Below are positions 1-11,453 of a stretch of 64,000 nucleotides of DNA, piece by piece. Numbering within the stretch: the stretch's first letter is position 1; every line of letters starts with the position of its first letter. Position numbers and translations under genes: made by a program. A model generated the notes under the pieces. The model ran no database searches. It saw nothing but the letters and a program-made list of their open reading frames with translations, and had not been told where the DNA came from. Source of the DNA: Symmetrospora coprosmae (lineage: Eukaryota; Basidiomycota; Cystobasidiomycetes; Symmetrosporaceae); contig VUYT01000012.1 of assembly GCA_008802785.1 (NCBI GenBank), forward strand, positions 1-64,000, in the 5' to 3' direction.

Positions 1-282
1 CGGTTAGCCCCGTGGCCTCTCAATTTGACCCAGTGTCGTACACCCACGGCACCAGTGAAAAAGGGCGGGAAATCCGCATGGGCCGGCCATTTGCTCGAGG
101 AGAGGTCGTCTTGCATCAGTGTGTCTCGCGACAGAACTCTGCACCGGCCGGCTGATGTGCAATCTCTCCGAGCCTGCTGTGTGTGCAAGAGGGCCGCACG
201 CCAAAACGGGTTCAAGCAATGGAAACGACAACAAGACGGCATGCAGCAAACCCCCCAAACAAGATGGAAACTGCTTCTGTCG
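1..282. other. 3' flank of LYS4, no gene seen
   Basis: No reading frame here resembles a known protein. The stretch is probably the 3' untranslated region and downstream flank of the homoaconitase gene that ends at 283. Confidence 0.5.
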
Positions 283-2756
283 TTAAATGCGCTCGCGCAC
301 CCACCCTTCGAGTCCACCCGCGAGCCACACTTCCTGTACGGACTTGCCGACGCTTCGGCCCGGGTACGTCTTTACCTGCCCGTCCTGCTGGGTGATCTCG
401 ATGGTGCCTTCGCCCGAGTCAACCCTCAGCTTCCACTGCGGCTGCACTGTGAGCTCGCCATTCTTGCCGCCCTTGTTCCGCTTGCCCTCGGGCGTGAAAA
501 GCTGCGTCATCTCTTCGACAAGCTCCGGGCACTCCAGGCAGATCAGGCCATTGTTGATACTGTTCCGCTTGAAGATGTCGCCAAATGACCCAGCAATGAC
601 TAGCGGAATGCCGGCGTTGCGCAGTGCCGTCGCGGCCTGCTCGCGAGAGCTGCCCGTGCCAAAGTTGTAGCCAGAGATGAGGACGAGACCCTGCCCGTCG
701 CGGGACGTGTATGCGGGCGCAACGCTGTCCGTCGAAGGCTCGGAGGTCCCAGGCCGCTGGGAAGCGACCAGTGACGCAAAGCCTGGATCGTAGTTCTCCA
801 TGACGACCTCAGATTGGCGCAGAGGCGTGATGTCGTCCTGATATGTGTACTTGCCCGGGTACAGCGCGTCCGTTGTCAGGTTGTCCTCTGGGCAGAAGAG
901 CACAGTCCCGGTGAATTCCCTGGGAAAGTTTGGCAGCAAGGCCTCGTCGGCAGCCGATGAAGCAGCAGCTGGCGCGGAAGGCCCCTTGGAAGCCTCCTTG
1001 AAGTACTCGATTTCGATGCTGGGCGCGCTCGAGCCGAACTCGCCGAGCAGTGCTTCCGGCCCGCAGATCCTGCCCGCGACAGCCGATGCGGCAACCACTG
1101 CCGGGCTAGCGAGGTAAGCCTGGGCCTTCGGACTGCCCATTCGCCCCTTGTAGTTCCGGTTCGTCGCAGAGATGCCGACCTCGCCATCCTCCAACAATCC
1201 TGTTCCCAGGCCAATGCATGGCCCACACCCTGCAGGCAACACCTTTGCGCCTGCATTCACCAACGTTGCCCAGTCGCCTGATGCCTCTGCCTCCGCCTGC
1301 ACGACTGACGATGCGGCAGCCACGTAGAACTCGACACCGGGTGCGACGCGCCGGGGCCCGGCACTCGGGCCTGACGCTGGTGCGGATCTGAATATGTCGG
1401 CGGCCGCGGCTAGGTCAGACGCCCTCGAGTTGGTGCAAGAGACGAGGTACGCTTTATTGATCTTGATGTCGCGTTCATAGAGCGTCGACAGCGGTGTCGA
1501 CACCTTGACGCTGTTCGGCCCAGAGACGTGGGGAGAGAGGGTGGCGAGGTCGAGTGTGAGGTGTTTGGAGTAGAAGGCGTTCGTGTCGGCGCGGAGAGGG
1601 TTTTTGGCGAGAGCTTCTATCCGCTCAGCGGTGAGGCGCGGATGGTGCGCAGAGTGAGAAGGTGAAGATCCGAACTTGAACTTCTGGAAATCCAGCTTGC
1701 GGAGGTGTGATTCGTACCAGCTGAGGAGGACGTTGTCAACGGGGAAGACGCCCGCCAGCGCGCCCCACTCGGTCGTCATGTTGGCGATGGCGAGGCGCTC
1801 GTCGACGGTCAGGTGCTGGACACCGTCGCCAGTGAACTCGATGCCGCAGTTGAGCACCTCGTCCTTGTTGAAGTTGCCGCAGAGGGCGACGATAATGTCC
1901 TTGCCAGTCACTCCCGGCGCGAGCCGCCCAGTCAGGCTGACCTTCACAATGGGCGGGACTTGCCACCAGGTCCGCGACGTTGCCCAGAGAGCCGCTCCGT
2001 CTGTCCGGACTGTGGGCGTTCCCACGCATCCGACGCCTCCGTACATGTTCGAGTGTGAGTCGGAGGCGCTGAATGGCACGCAGAAGCTCTGTCAGGCAGC
2101 TGGACGCGAGGGGTTGCCACAGGCTCGTTTTCGGTTTCGAGGCGCAACTCACACAGTCAGCAAGCCCGGAAAGGCATAACCCTCCTCAATCATAATCTGA
2201 TGCCCTATCCCTCTTCCAGCAGGGTAGAAGTCGATGCCATGCTTGTTGGCGAACGCTTCAATCTTGCTGTACTTTTCCAGGTTCTTGCTTGACTTGTTCT
2301 GGACGTCGTGGTCGAGGGTGAAGACGAGCTGGCGCGGGTTGTTGATCTTGCTCGCTCCTATTGACTTGAATCTGTGACATGCAAACGACGGATGCGCATT
2401 AGCCTGTGCCGGATTGGACGGTCGCTTGGTCGCTCGCTCGCTCGCTCTCTCTCGGATCCGGCCGAGTCGGCGGCGGCAATGGCCACGCCAAAAAAGCAAG
2501 CGCACTTGGAAATGACGGGACCAGTGTTGTCGTGGGTCATGACGTGGGCTGGGCGGATTGTGACAAAGTCGCCAGCCCTGACGGCCTTGCCTTGTGGCCA
2601 GTCGACGGCATGCTTCTGGACGACCTTTTCAATGTATGTCTGCGGGAAGGACGAGCTCGCTGGGGTGGATGTAGGAGTGGCCAACCCCCTGCGCGATGAA
2701 GAGGGTCCTCCTCGGCGCAGGCAGTGGGCTGCCAGTGAGGAGCGATGTACGAGCAT
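283..2756 (-). CDS. LYS4: Homoaconitase, mitochondrial
   Basis: Predicted to convert homocitrate to homoisocitrate in the fungal alpha-aminoadipate lysine pathway, in the mitochondrial matrix. Three exons: 2756-2506, 2371-2153 and 2068-283, joined at GT-AG sites, give 751 residues, slightly long for the family. The Ser/Arg-rich N-terminus ([15 protein letters not shown]) looks like a mitochondrial presequence. Aconitase-fold landmarks include [11 protein letters not shown] near residue 158, the first Fe-S cysteine in SCTNSRASD near 367, the Cys pair in [11 protein letters not shown] near 440, and the swivel-domain motif [16 protein letters not shown] near the C-terminus. Homoaconitase is preferred over aconitase because of the block [20 protein letters not shown]. 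It diverges from CSN3, with 170 bp between the two start codons. Intron 1 contains a CGCT-rich simple repeat. Confidence 0.95.
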
Positions 2757-2926
2757 TGCCTGTGTAGTGATGCTGCTGCTGCTGCTGCTGTGATGGTGCG
2801 AGGGGAAAGCAGCAGTGGAGCGAGATGTGGGAAATCACGCCCCTCTTCTGCCGGGGGGTCGGCGGCGCGTCTCTCGTCTCCCCTCTCGCTGGCACCGACT
2901 CGACTCGAAGTTGCGTCGACCAAAAG
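2757..2926. promoter_or_regulatory. Shared promoter, LYS4/CSN3, with CTG repeat
   Basis: The 170 bp between two divergent start codons must hold both 5' untranslated regions and both core promoters. It contains about six CTG triplets at 2771-2790. No clear TATA box is visible. Confidence 0.6.
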
Positions 2927-5282
2927 ATGGCAGAGGGCAGCAACAGCACAGCAGCGCCTTCAACGTCCTCAGCTCCATTCCTTCCGCCTTCCCTCATGGC
3001 AGCAGCAGCTGTTGGCGGCGGCGGCGAGGCGTTGGGAGGGGCAGCAGCAGGGCCGTCAGCGGGGTCCTCCGCGTCACTGCCCGCAGAGGCGCAGGCTCAG
3101 GCTCAGGCTCAGGCTCAGGCACCGCTGGAAACGGCAACGACATCAGAAGCAGGGATCACACCAACGACAGCAATCACAGAGACGTCTCCCTCAGCTCCTA
3201 CTGGCCGCGTGACACGCTCCGGGAACGCCCAGTCGGGGAGCAATGGCAATGGCCACAGCAATGCGAGCGGGTCATTGTCGTCGTCATCTGCAACGAACAA
3301 CGAGAGCAGCACCGGGCTCGAGAGCATCGACAGCATTGTCACTGCAATCCAATCGATAGCCTCGAGCGTCGGCTCGTCCGACCCGGTGACAGCCTACACT
3401 CTCATCAGCCAGTCCCTCCTCCCCGCTCTAGCAACGCTCGAGAAAGACGGCCTCCAGGGCGGAGTGCCGGCAAGCATGGTCTTTCAGTCTGCAATGAGCG
3501 GCAACAGGGACCCTCTACTGGTTCTCATGGAGCAGCCTTACCTCACCGGGAACGGCGTTGGCTTTCTCTTCATACTGCAAGTCCCCATTGCCCTGTCCAT
3601 GCGAGTCTGACAACCGCCACATAGCAATCTGACAACTGTCCGCCTCTCCCCCAATCTATAGCCTCGCACGATGCCAAGCAGAGGGAGCCAGTCCCAACCT
3701 CCTCGTCCCCATCATCATCGAGTTCATCAAAGTCGCCGACCCGCTTCAGCTGAGACTCGCCTCTGGAAAAGGTACGCTTGAGAAGCCATTTGCAGTGACT
3801 CGACAATACCTGATTGGGCTTTCTCCTACGCGCTGTTCGCAGTCGGCCTGCTCGCGCTCTGGTTTGCCCACTTCTGCGCCCCCCAGCCTGACATCTGCAT
3901 CGAGCCTCTCTACACGCTTCTCCGCAAGCTGCAAGGAGATGGGACGACGTCGGACAGCCACCACTACCTTACCGCCGTGCACCCAATCCTCATGCTGGCG
4001 TCGCTCCGAGCCGGGCAGTTTCAATACGCAAATCACCTGGTACAGAGCCATCCAGTCAGCGAGGTCGATCCGAGGGTGAGCCAGGGCAGTCCTGCCTGCC
4101 CGATGCGAGCGCGCAATTGCTAACACACGTGTTGCTGGTCGTGCTCGAATCAGGTCTTCCCGGTCACGTACCAGGACAATCTTAAATATCACCTGTACGC
4201 GGGCACGATCAGTGCCGTCCTCTCCAAGTACGAGCAAGCCATCGATCTTCTCGAGACAGTACGTTTGGCGAGACTCGGCGCTGTAGTTGCGCCCACCCGT
4301 CTAATTATCCGTGTCTTTTGTAGGCCGTTACTGCCCCTGCACAGTCCAACGCGACTTCGATGCTCCAGATCGACGCCTACAAGCGCCTGATTCTGGTCCA
4401 GCTGCTCGCAAACGGCAAGGTAGGCTTACCCAAGCGATCGTATCGAAAGTGATACACGAAATGCTGACCCACTGCTCGTGCGGGCACATTTGACCCACTG
4501 CTCGTGCGGGCACATTTCGCACTCACAGACATCCTCTTTACCGAAGTACACCTCGAGCCACCTCCTCCTGACCTTCAAGCAGCTCTATGAGACGTCCTAC
4601 ACGGAGTTTGGCCGGACCTACCACTCTCTCGATCGCGCCAAGCTGTACAAGCTAGCTGACGAGCACCGGAAGGTCTTCGAAACGGACGGAAACTTCGGTC
4701 TCGTCCAGCGAGCTCTCCAAGCGATTCCTGCGCAGGCCATCAGCAGGCTCAAAGACACGTACAAGGTCGTCGAGATCGAGGAGGTTGTCAGGCTCTTGCG
4801 CTTGCACAGACCTGCCGGACAGACCAGCGACGAGGGACAGCCGCCCGCGTTCACCGAGCTCGAGGCTGCAAAGTCTTATGTCGAGCACACGGTGCAGGAT
4901 CTGGTGAGTCTTCATGGGCGCTGCGCGTTCGTTGTGTGGAGAGCTTGCTGACATGTGCATACCGCAGATTGCCCAGAGGAAGCTGGCAGCGAGCATCGCC
5001 CCACTCCCATCCGACCCGTCGAAGCGCTACCTCGAGTTCCGCCCCACGCCCCTTTCCACGACAGACGCCTCTGCCGCCCTGCAGCGCTCGCTCGAGAACC
5101 TCGGGAGCACCCAGTGGTCCGTCACTTCGCTCGATAAGCGCATCTCGCATTCGCGCGACTTCCTCAAGAAGGCTTACGAGGCGGTCCCTGCGTACCGAGC
5201 CGGTGCGGACGGCATGGGCTTCCTCGGTGGCTTCGGAGGAGGCGACGAGGACATCATGGATGACAAGGTCATGATGCTGTGA
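2927..5282 (+). CDS. CSN3: COP9 signalosome complex subunit 3
   Basis: Subunit of the COP9 signalosome, which removes Nedd8 from cullin ubiquitin ligases. Seven exons: 2927-3576, 3662-3771, 3843-4075, 4154-4258, 4324-4419, 4529-4903 and 4968-5282, 627 residues. The N-terminal 100 residues are low-complexity Ala/Ser/Gln, including an AQ dipeptide repeat from a GGCTCA hexanucleotide at 3090-3120. CSN3-like helical repeats follow (for example LLVPIIIEFIKVADPLQLRL), then a PCI/winged-helix region (SLDRAKLYKLADEH; IAQRKLAASI). The acidic tail GGGDEDIMDDKVMML ends the protein. The ATG at 2927 is the first in frame that leads into this sequence. Intron 1 has a GC donor, since only this junction keeps frame. 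Intron 5 contains a 26-bp tandem duplication. Confidence 0.85.
4465..4516. repeat. 26-bp perfect tandem duplication in CSN3 intron
   Basis: Two identical adjacent 26-bp copies, 4465-4490 and 4491-4516, lie within CSN3 intron 5 (4420-4528). The second ends 12 bp before the acceptor AG. Perfect identity suggests a recent duplication. Confidence 0.95.
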
Positions 5283-5553
5283 CGTAAAACGCACTTGACA
5301 GAAGAAAAGAAAAGAGAGAGGGATCACGTCGCGATGGGCGACCACCGCAGAGCAAGAGTTGCCTACCCAGTTCGGCAACAATGCTGCCAATATCGACGGC
5401 ACAGGATCAGCGAGCGTCACATTAAACGAGTTGAAGTACCAAATGTAGCAAAGTCCTCTCTTCGCCCCCGATCGTCCTCATTCGCATGTGAAGTCTCCGG
5501 CGCTCGAAGGAAGCGAAGCTGTACTCGCTACATCGCATCTGCCGTTCAGCTAC
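5283..5553. other. Convergent intergenic, CSN3 and oxidase copy 1
   Basis: 271 bp between two convergent 3' ends. It holds untranslated regions only; no conserved reading frame was seen. Confidence 0.5.
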
Positions 5554-7183
5554 TCACGGCAATAGATCCTGTCCCTTCGCCAGACTGTCCAGATCGAGCG
5601 GCAGGAGCACTGAATCGCCTCGGTCCTCCTTCTTCTCCTTCCGGGGTCGCGCATGCGACCACGCGTGCTGCAGGTGTGGTGCAAGCGTCCCCTCGATGGC
5701 CTGAACCATCAGATCGCCCATGACAGGGAGGAACTGTTCGTAGAGGTCAGCTGTACCCTTAAGGCTGCGATGTATGGCAATGCACGTACCTTGAAAGCAT
5801 GGCCGGAATCGCCTGTGGCCAATAAGAGTGACTGATAGCGAGGATGCCGGTCGATGATGAAATCGCAGTCGGTGGAATCGGCGTACCTACGTTCACTTAC
5901 TTCAGCACAATGGCGGTTTCACTAGCGGTCACTGCTGATCCGTGCTCACCAGCATAGACGCGTGCCCGCGAAGGGCTTCTTGGCCAGTGCCGGATAGACC
6001 TTGGCCAACGCTTGCCTCAATGCTATAACCGACGCTTTAGGTATCTGCTCATCTAGTGATCCTCCGAAGTGCCCTGTCCGCGGCGTAGAGACGAAGGTGT
6101 TGGCATCGGCTAACGATGGCTGCTCGTTCGTGTACCCGCGGTGATGGAACGCGAATTTGACGACGTTGTCGGAATTGGGAGGAAAGGAGTAAAACCCGGT
6201 CTGCATGTCAATGTATACGGGCTGTGTTGCCGTTAGACTTCACAGTCAGCGCATTACGTGAGGGCCAGGGTGCGACAGCTTCGCTTACTGTGCGGGAGTA
6301 CTCGTCTGCTTCTTCCGCCGTCAGCTGTATGGTTGCGAGCACCTGGCCTGTAGCGGTGACTGCATCCTTGAGCTCGGGAAAGACGGCGGGCGACCAGCTG
6401 CCAGCAGCGAGAATGACCAGATCATCGGCGTAGTACTCTTCGCCTTCCTTGAGCCTAGCGCCCCGCACGTCGCCATTTTCGATGATGAGCTGGTTGACTT
6501 GGCCGGCCGCGAAGGACACCCCGGCCTCTCTGCACTTTTGCGCCATTGTATCTAGAGCTCCGCGAGAATCAGCCCAGCCAGATGCCTTGTTCGAATATGC
6601 AAGAGGCGGGCGGGTGACGCCATGCCTTGGCGTCTTCAGCCCGAGGGCGGCTTCGAAAGACTCGTCGGACTGGAGGTCAACAGGTCCGCTTTCTTGACGG
6701 CCAGCTTCGAATAGTATTTGCTGCGTGTTGCGGCTACCCGTCAGATAGGCTTCCCCGTGCGAGCCAAGCTCGGAGGAGGCCACGATGACTGCCGAGATGC
6801 AACTCAGGCAAAGGCCAGACGCTTCTAGAGGATGTTCCACGCGCTTACTGCCACTCTTGTGGAAGTGCTGCTTCCAGTCTTCATCCATATTCTACTTTTC
6901 CAGTGCTGCAAGAGCCAGCTCCGCATACGTCGGGTCGGCATAGTCTCCGCGGACGATCTTGTTCAAATCACTTGAAGCGGCATCCTGCCCTGGAGGCGAC
7001 GAAGAGCGGTCTGAAGAACGCGAATTAGGGTGCGCTGTCGATAGTCATCAAGTGCGTAGCCGGAGCATCACCTATCACCAGCACGCGTTCAGGCGTCAAG
7101 CGGTACATTCCCTGCGCGAGCGCAAAAGCTGCCGAAAGGCCGAAGACTCCCCCGCCGACAATGACAACGCCGTAGTTTGACAT
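5554..7183 (-). pseudogene. FAD amine oxidase (fructosyl-amino-acid/sarcosine oxidase-like), in-frame stop
   Basis: Flavin-dependent amine oxidase family (amadoriase, sarcosine and saccharopine oxidases), expected to oxidise a secondary amine and release H2O2. Six exons: 7183-7072, 7010-6849, 6788-6289, 6221-5950, 5886-5790 and 5733-5554, 441 codons including the stop. The Rossmann FAD motif is VVIVGGGVFGLSAA at residues 6-19. Other family blocks are LVILAAGSWSPAVFPEL and, near the end, FLLATGDSGHAFK-type sequence (SLLLATGDSGHAFK). Codon 77 (6894-6892) is TAG where tryptophan would be expected: the context reads ALEK-stop-NMDEDW, and copy 2 stays open through the same region. All splice sites and the rest of the frame are intact, so this is a recent nonsense allele, a readthrough gene or a sequence error. 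The tail lacks a C-terminal SKL peroxisomal signal. It is the downstream member of a head-to-tail pair. Confidence 0.8.
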
Positions 7184-7399
7184 CTGGGAGAGAGGCTTGA
7201 TGAGAAGCGGAGAAGCGGGAGCAGGGATGGCAAGAACGAGGCGGTCTGTGCGCATGCACGTGATCTACCGAATTCGAAGTCGATGAACTCCCATCATATG
7301 CTATAACTCAACAGATGCGTCGCTACAGCGACCGTTGTCTGCAACCACATTGCACCTCACATGCTGGCGGAGACTCTGGCATACCGGCTGATACGCGCC

Positions 7400-9138
7400 T
7401 CAGTCGGTGCGCAGCAGGTCCTCCACCGTCGCAAAGCTCTTCGTGTCCAGGACGCCCTGAACAGAGGTTCCGGTGAATCTGCTGTGCTTGACTCTGTCCT
7501 TCTTGATAGACCATGTCTCCTCCAAATGAGCTGGCAGCTTGCCCTCGATAGCTTGGACGCAAAGCTCGCCCATAATCGGGGCGAACTGGAATGGCGATCA
7601 CGAGGTAAGCTGGATCCACCTGGACTCATAGTGAGGTATCTCACCTTGAAGGCATGTCCCGAGTCGCCAGTCGCGAGGAAGAGAGACGGATACTTGCCGT
7701 GGTACGAAATGAGCCGATCGCTATCGGCCGTGTCACTGTACCTACGAAGCGCGAGATCAAGCAACCACCGATTTAGCGGGACTCTGCTTCCGCAGTGCAG
7801 ATTATTTCACTCACCAGCACATCCTCGTGGAGGCTACAGGCTTCTTTGCGAGGTCTGGCCACACCTTGCTTAGTTCCGCTCGGAGCTCGGCAAGGGCCGT
7901 TCTGGGGATGTTGTCATCGGCTGTACCATAGTGAAGCTTAGTGCGCGGGATGGATACTGAGACTGGGTCGTTGTATTCCGATGTCACGTCCTGAGCATTC
8001 GTGTAGCCAATGGCGTGGACGGCAAATTTGACGATCCTCTCGGGTGTCGGCGGAAAGACGTAGAAATCGTTGCGGAAGTCCAGATAGACAGGCTGACGAA
8101 GGAGGAGCGTCAGCAGCAGCTCACGTCGCTAAAGCAAAGTGAGGAGCGCACCGCAGATTTGTATTGCTCGTATTCCTCAGGCGTTACCTCGACCGTTGCA
8201 ATGACTTGACCGGTAGCTAGCGCGTCAGTAGCGAGCTCTGGAAAGATCGAGGCGCTCCAGCTTCCAGCGGCTAGAACGACCAGCTCGCTCGCCCGGATCT
8301 CCGCTGCGTCAGGTCCGGTCAGCCGAGCACCTCGGACATCGCGTATGCCGGACGCTGTAGTCTCGATGATGAGACTGTCAACGAGTCCAGCTTGGAAGCG
8401 TACGCCAAGAGTCCGACACTTTGCGGCTACCGCCAGCATGGCGTTCCTTGCAGCGCTCCAGCCGCTGTGCCCGTTGAAGTAGGCCAATGGAGGCAGGCTG
8501 CCAATGTTGACCTCGGGGAGAGCTCGCAGTGCAGCGCGGTACCCGACAAGACTGTCGATCTTCACGGGTGGGGCGAAGGTGACGCCGCTCTTGCAGAGCT
8601 GCTCCAGCAAGTCGAAACTTGCCTTCACGCCTTCTGCTCCTGCACAAGGTACTTCCGACGAAGCGATGACGACTGTAGCAGCACCGGTCAATGTGTGGAC
8701 TGTAGGCCATCTCTGCGATGTGTGCACGCACTTCCGCTCTTGGAGAAGTAGGGTGCCCAGAACGGGTCGTTGATCCATCGGTCAATGGACCTGACTCCCA
8801 GATCAGAGTACGTCTTGTTGGCGTACTCGCCGCCGCGGGTGATCTTGTTGATATCGCTTGACGCCGCATCGAGCTCTGGCGGGTTTGCCGACCGGTCTGA
8901 TGGTAGATGGCTGAGCGTCTGCGCGTGCCAGTGCCCAAAGTAAGGCTCACCAATGACCAGGATGCGGCTAGGATCGTGAGCATACTTGCCCTGCGCGAGC
9001 TCGAGGGCAGTCGTCAATCCGAACAATCCGCCTGCAGCGAATCAGTCAGTCTCAGTCATTACTTTCGAGGCGCAAGTCAGTCCCTTCGGCACCTCCGATA
9101 ATGAGAACGCCGGCATGAGCAGCGTTGGTTGATGACAT
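7400..9138 (-). CDS. FAD amine oxidase (fructosyl-amino-acid/sarcosine oxidase-like), copy 2
   Basis: Paralogue of the gene just downstream, same strand, about 216 bp away. The first exon 9138-9093 encodes MSSTNAAHAGVLIIGG. Splicing to 9031 restores the FAD-binding GGGLFGLTTALELAQG. The rest shares exon structure with copy 1: DAASSDINKITRGGEY, then WINDPFWAPYFSKSG, then LVVLAAGSWSASIFPEL, then LFLATGDSGHAFK and the C-terminal FATVEDLLRTD. No internal stop was seen. The block FLATGDSGHAFK plus GELCVQAIEGKL is typical of fungal amadoriases and related oxidases. The substrate cannot be read from sequence; fructosyl amino acids, sarcosine, pipecolate or saccharopine are possible. No peroxisomal tripeptide ends the protein. 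Confidence 0.85.
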
Positions 9139-9950
9139 ATCGGCTTAGCTGGATAGACGGGTCCTCGAAAGACTTCAAGCGACACTGATCAGTCGTCAGT
9201 CGAAAGCGAAGTGCCCGGAACCGCGCCAGGAGCGACGCATCGTCAAAACCGTTCGACATGCGATAGCGGAAGTGAAGAACATCGGGGTGTTGCCGTGCAG
9301 CGGAGCGGAGTCGGAGGTAGCGGAAGCGGCTCTGCTTCTCCTCCACTGATCGCATTCACCTCACTGGCACATGGACTCGCACCCCGATTGGGCGGTCGTT
9401 CACCTTACTGGCACATGGAGTCGCACCCCGATTAGGCGGTCGTTGCCTTGTTGACAGCGCTCGGGCGTCAACATCTCCTTCGAAAGGGACTTGCAGGCAT
9501 GCTAAGAAAGAAGCCAGAGCAGTTCCCTCGGACGTGGTCCGGTGTCTCCGCTAGAGCCCTTGAACTGACGGAATCGAGCGTCCTGGGCTGCAAATACTGA
9601 TGACTGAAACACATCATGCAAGCTGCACCTGCATCCGCCAGAACAAGACCGCGGCTCTGTGGCTGCTCGGCGGCTGTGTCATTTGTCCTTCAGGTGGCGA
9701 AACGAACTCGCGCTTGCCCTCGATCACCCCGGGCTCGCTAGAAAGACTTGGCTTGGCACAGAGCAGGGATCGCTTCTCGAGAATCCCCTTCTCCCTTGTT
9801 TCCCTCTTCCTTCTCCTCTGCCTCACAAGGAATCTCATCTCTCTTCTCTCCCGGAACTACGACTGCTCTCCGTCTGCATAATCACATCATCGTCGTCTCG
9901 TCGTTCACCTCTTCGTTATCACCGGCCTGCAACATTCCAGCACGAACATC
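9139..9950. other. Intergenic between oxidase copy 2 and MFAG-like gene
   Basis: 812 bp between two divergent genes. It contains a 44-bp tandem repeat at 9357-9444 and a pyrimidine-rich stretch near 9780-9850 before the next start codon. No conserved open frame was recognised. Confidence 0.5.
9357..9444. repeat. 44-bp tandem repeat, two copies
   Basis: Copies at 9357-9400 and 9401-9444 differ at three positions. They lie about 220 bp upstream of the oxidase copy 2 start codon, in its putative promoter. Confidence 0.9.
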
Positions 9951-11453
9951 ATGACCCGAAGCACCAAGATGACGGTTGCCGTCTCGGCTCTGGCCGTTGC
10001 CACCATGGCTGCAGCTCAGACTACCATCCCACTCGCTCAGAAGCGATTCGACTACGTGAGTCCCGCATTGACGCGTGTGCTTTCATGCATCGGTGGCGGG
10101 GCTGGAGACTGACGCAAGAAGTATCGCCTCTACAGCCTGATGGGATCCCTTACCAGGTCGACACTGACACTGGACCCCGTGGTACCCAGCAGGGCTACAA
10201 CGTGAGTGTTTGTGCTCTCATCGTTGACCTCGTTGCTGGCCTGTAGTGGGAATCGCTTGAGGGGCTTGGCATAGCGGAGGCTAATGCGCGACATGCCTTC
10301 GTTTTGCAACGCGACAGCGATGCAACGCAACTACAGAGGGCCCAGAGTCGATGTGCCAGACTGCGTTCGTCAATACCATCGAGGACTTTTGTGTGAGTTC
10401 TCCATCGTCTTCCATTCCCGCCACTCATCACTTTGGCTGACATCACGACATGACACTCGCAGCTCTGGGCCCCGCCTGAGCCGAACTCAGTCGTCGGTGA
10501 CACTGAGGGAGAGATGGTTGCATGGTGCACCCAGCCCGGCCGTGGCACCCGCCTCATCCCGGAGGGAGCCCTCAAGGGTGTCCAGTTCACCGAGGCCCCA
10601 GACTACATCCAGGTCGTCGGTTACATCGACCAGACTCAGATCAACATCGTAGCAGGTGACTACGGAGGAGAGATGGACCCGCACGGTGCCGACCGACGAG
10701 GCAACCCGCTCGGTGGTCTCCTGTTCTCCCAGAACACCGGCCGCGGGGCAAACGCCACAGGCAACTCTACGGAGTGGAGACAAGTCGTGCAGTGGCACAA
10801 CTTCATGGGCGCGGACATGTTCTGCATCAAAGCCTGCAGAAGTGGTGAGAGAGTACGTGTTTCTATCGTTCCGTGACGTTTCAGGGTGTCCAGAGGTGTT
10901 GACGCGTCGATCTCCGCAGGACTGGCAATTCTGCGAGCACATCTTCGACCGAATTGGATGCTACTACAACGCACCTGCCGACTATGCCAGCATCAACGGT
11001 ACATTCAGTAGCTGCGAGTCGGAGAACCAGCTCCCGCCCGGCCACTATGTGGTCGACGGCGAGACCCGCACCTACACCCAGCCGCCCGAGAGCCTCGGTG
11101 TGATCTCGACGATGCCTTACCAGCCCAGCATCCCAAGCTCGAGCATGTGCACGACTTACTCGTCGGCCGAGCTCTACGGCAGCCTTCCTGCTGGTAGCGC
11201 CGCCACCTCGGCTGCGGAGACCACCGCGGCTGCTGGTGCCACGACCGCGGCCTCCGCCGCCGCGTCTACCAGCACGGCCGCCCCATCTGCGTCTCGCGGT
11301 GTCCCCGCCAACAACGCTGCAGCCCGCGAGAACAACGCTGCGCCGACCACCGGGTCCGGAACTGGCGCCGCCTCGATGGGCTCCATCGTCTCTGGCTCCG
11401 TTGTCGGCCTCGCCGCCATGGCCGCTGGCTTTGCCATGCTCTTCCAAGCATGA
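9951..11453 (+). CDS. Macrophage-activating-glycoprotein-like GPI-anchored protein
   Basis: Basidiomycete-type secreted surface protein of unknown molecular role. Five exons: 9951-10055, 10136-10201, 10318-10392, 10463-10852 and 10920-11453, 389 residues. Residues 1-22 (VAVSALAVATMAAAQ) form a signal peptide. The core has many cysteines and the blocks CNATTEGPESMCQTA, FCLWAPPEPNSVVGDTEGE, GDYGGEMDPHGADRRGNPLG, WHNFMGADMFCIKACR and FCEHIFDRIGCYYNAP. The last 100 residues are Ala/Ser/Thr-rich and end in a hydrophobic tail (VVGLAAMAAGFAMLFQA), as expected for a GPI signal. These blocks match what I remember of the fungal MFAG1-type proteins; the name is historical and gives no fungal function. 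The 3' flank has an 11-bp AT-rich direct repeat near 11518. Confidence 0.8.

Noticed and set aside
4465-4516. Possible start of a CRISPR-like array from direct repeats
   Set aside because: Only two adjacent copies without spacers, inside a eukaryotic intron.
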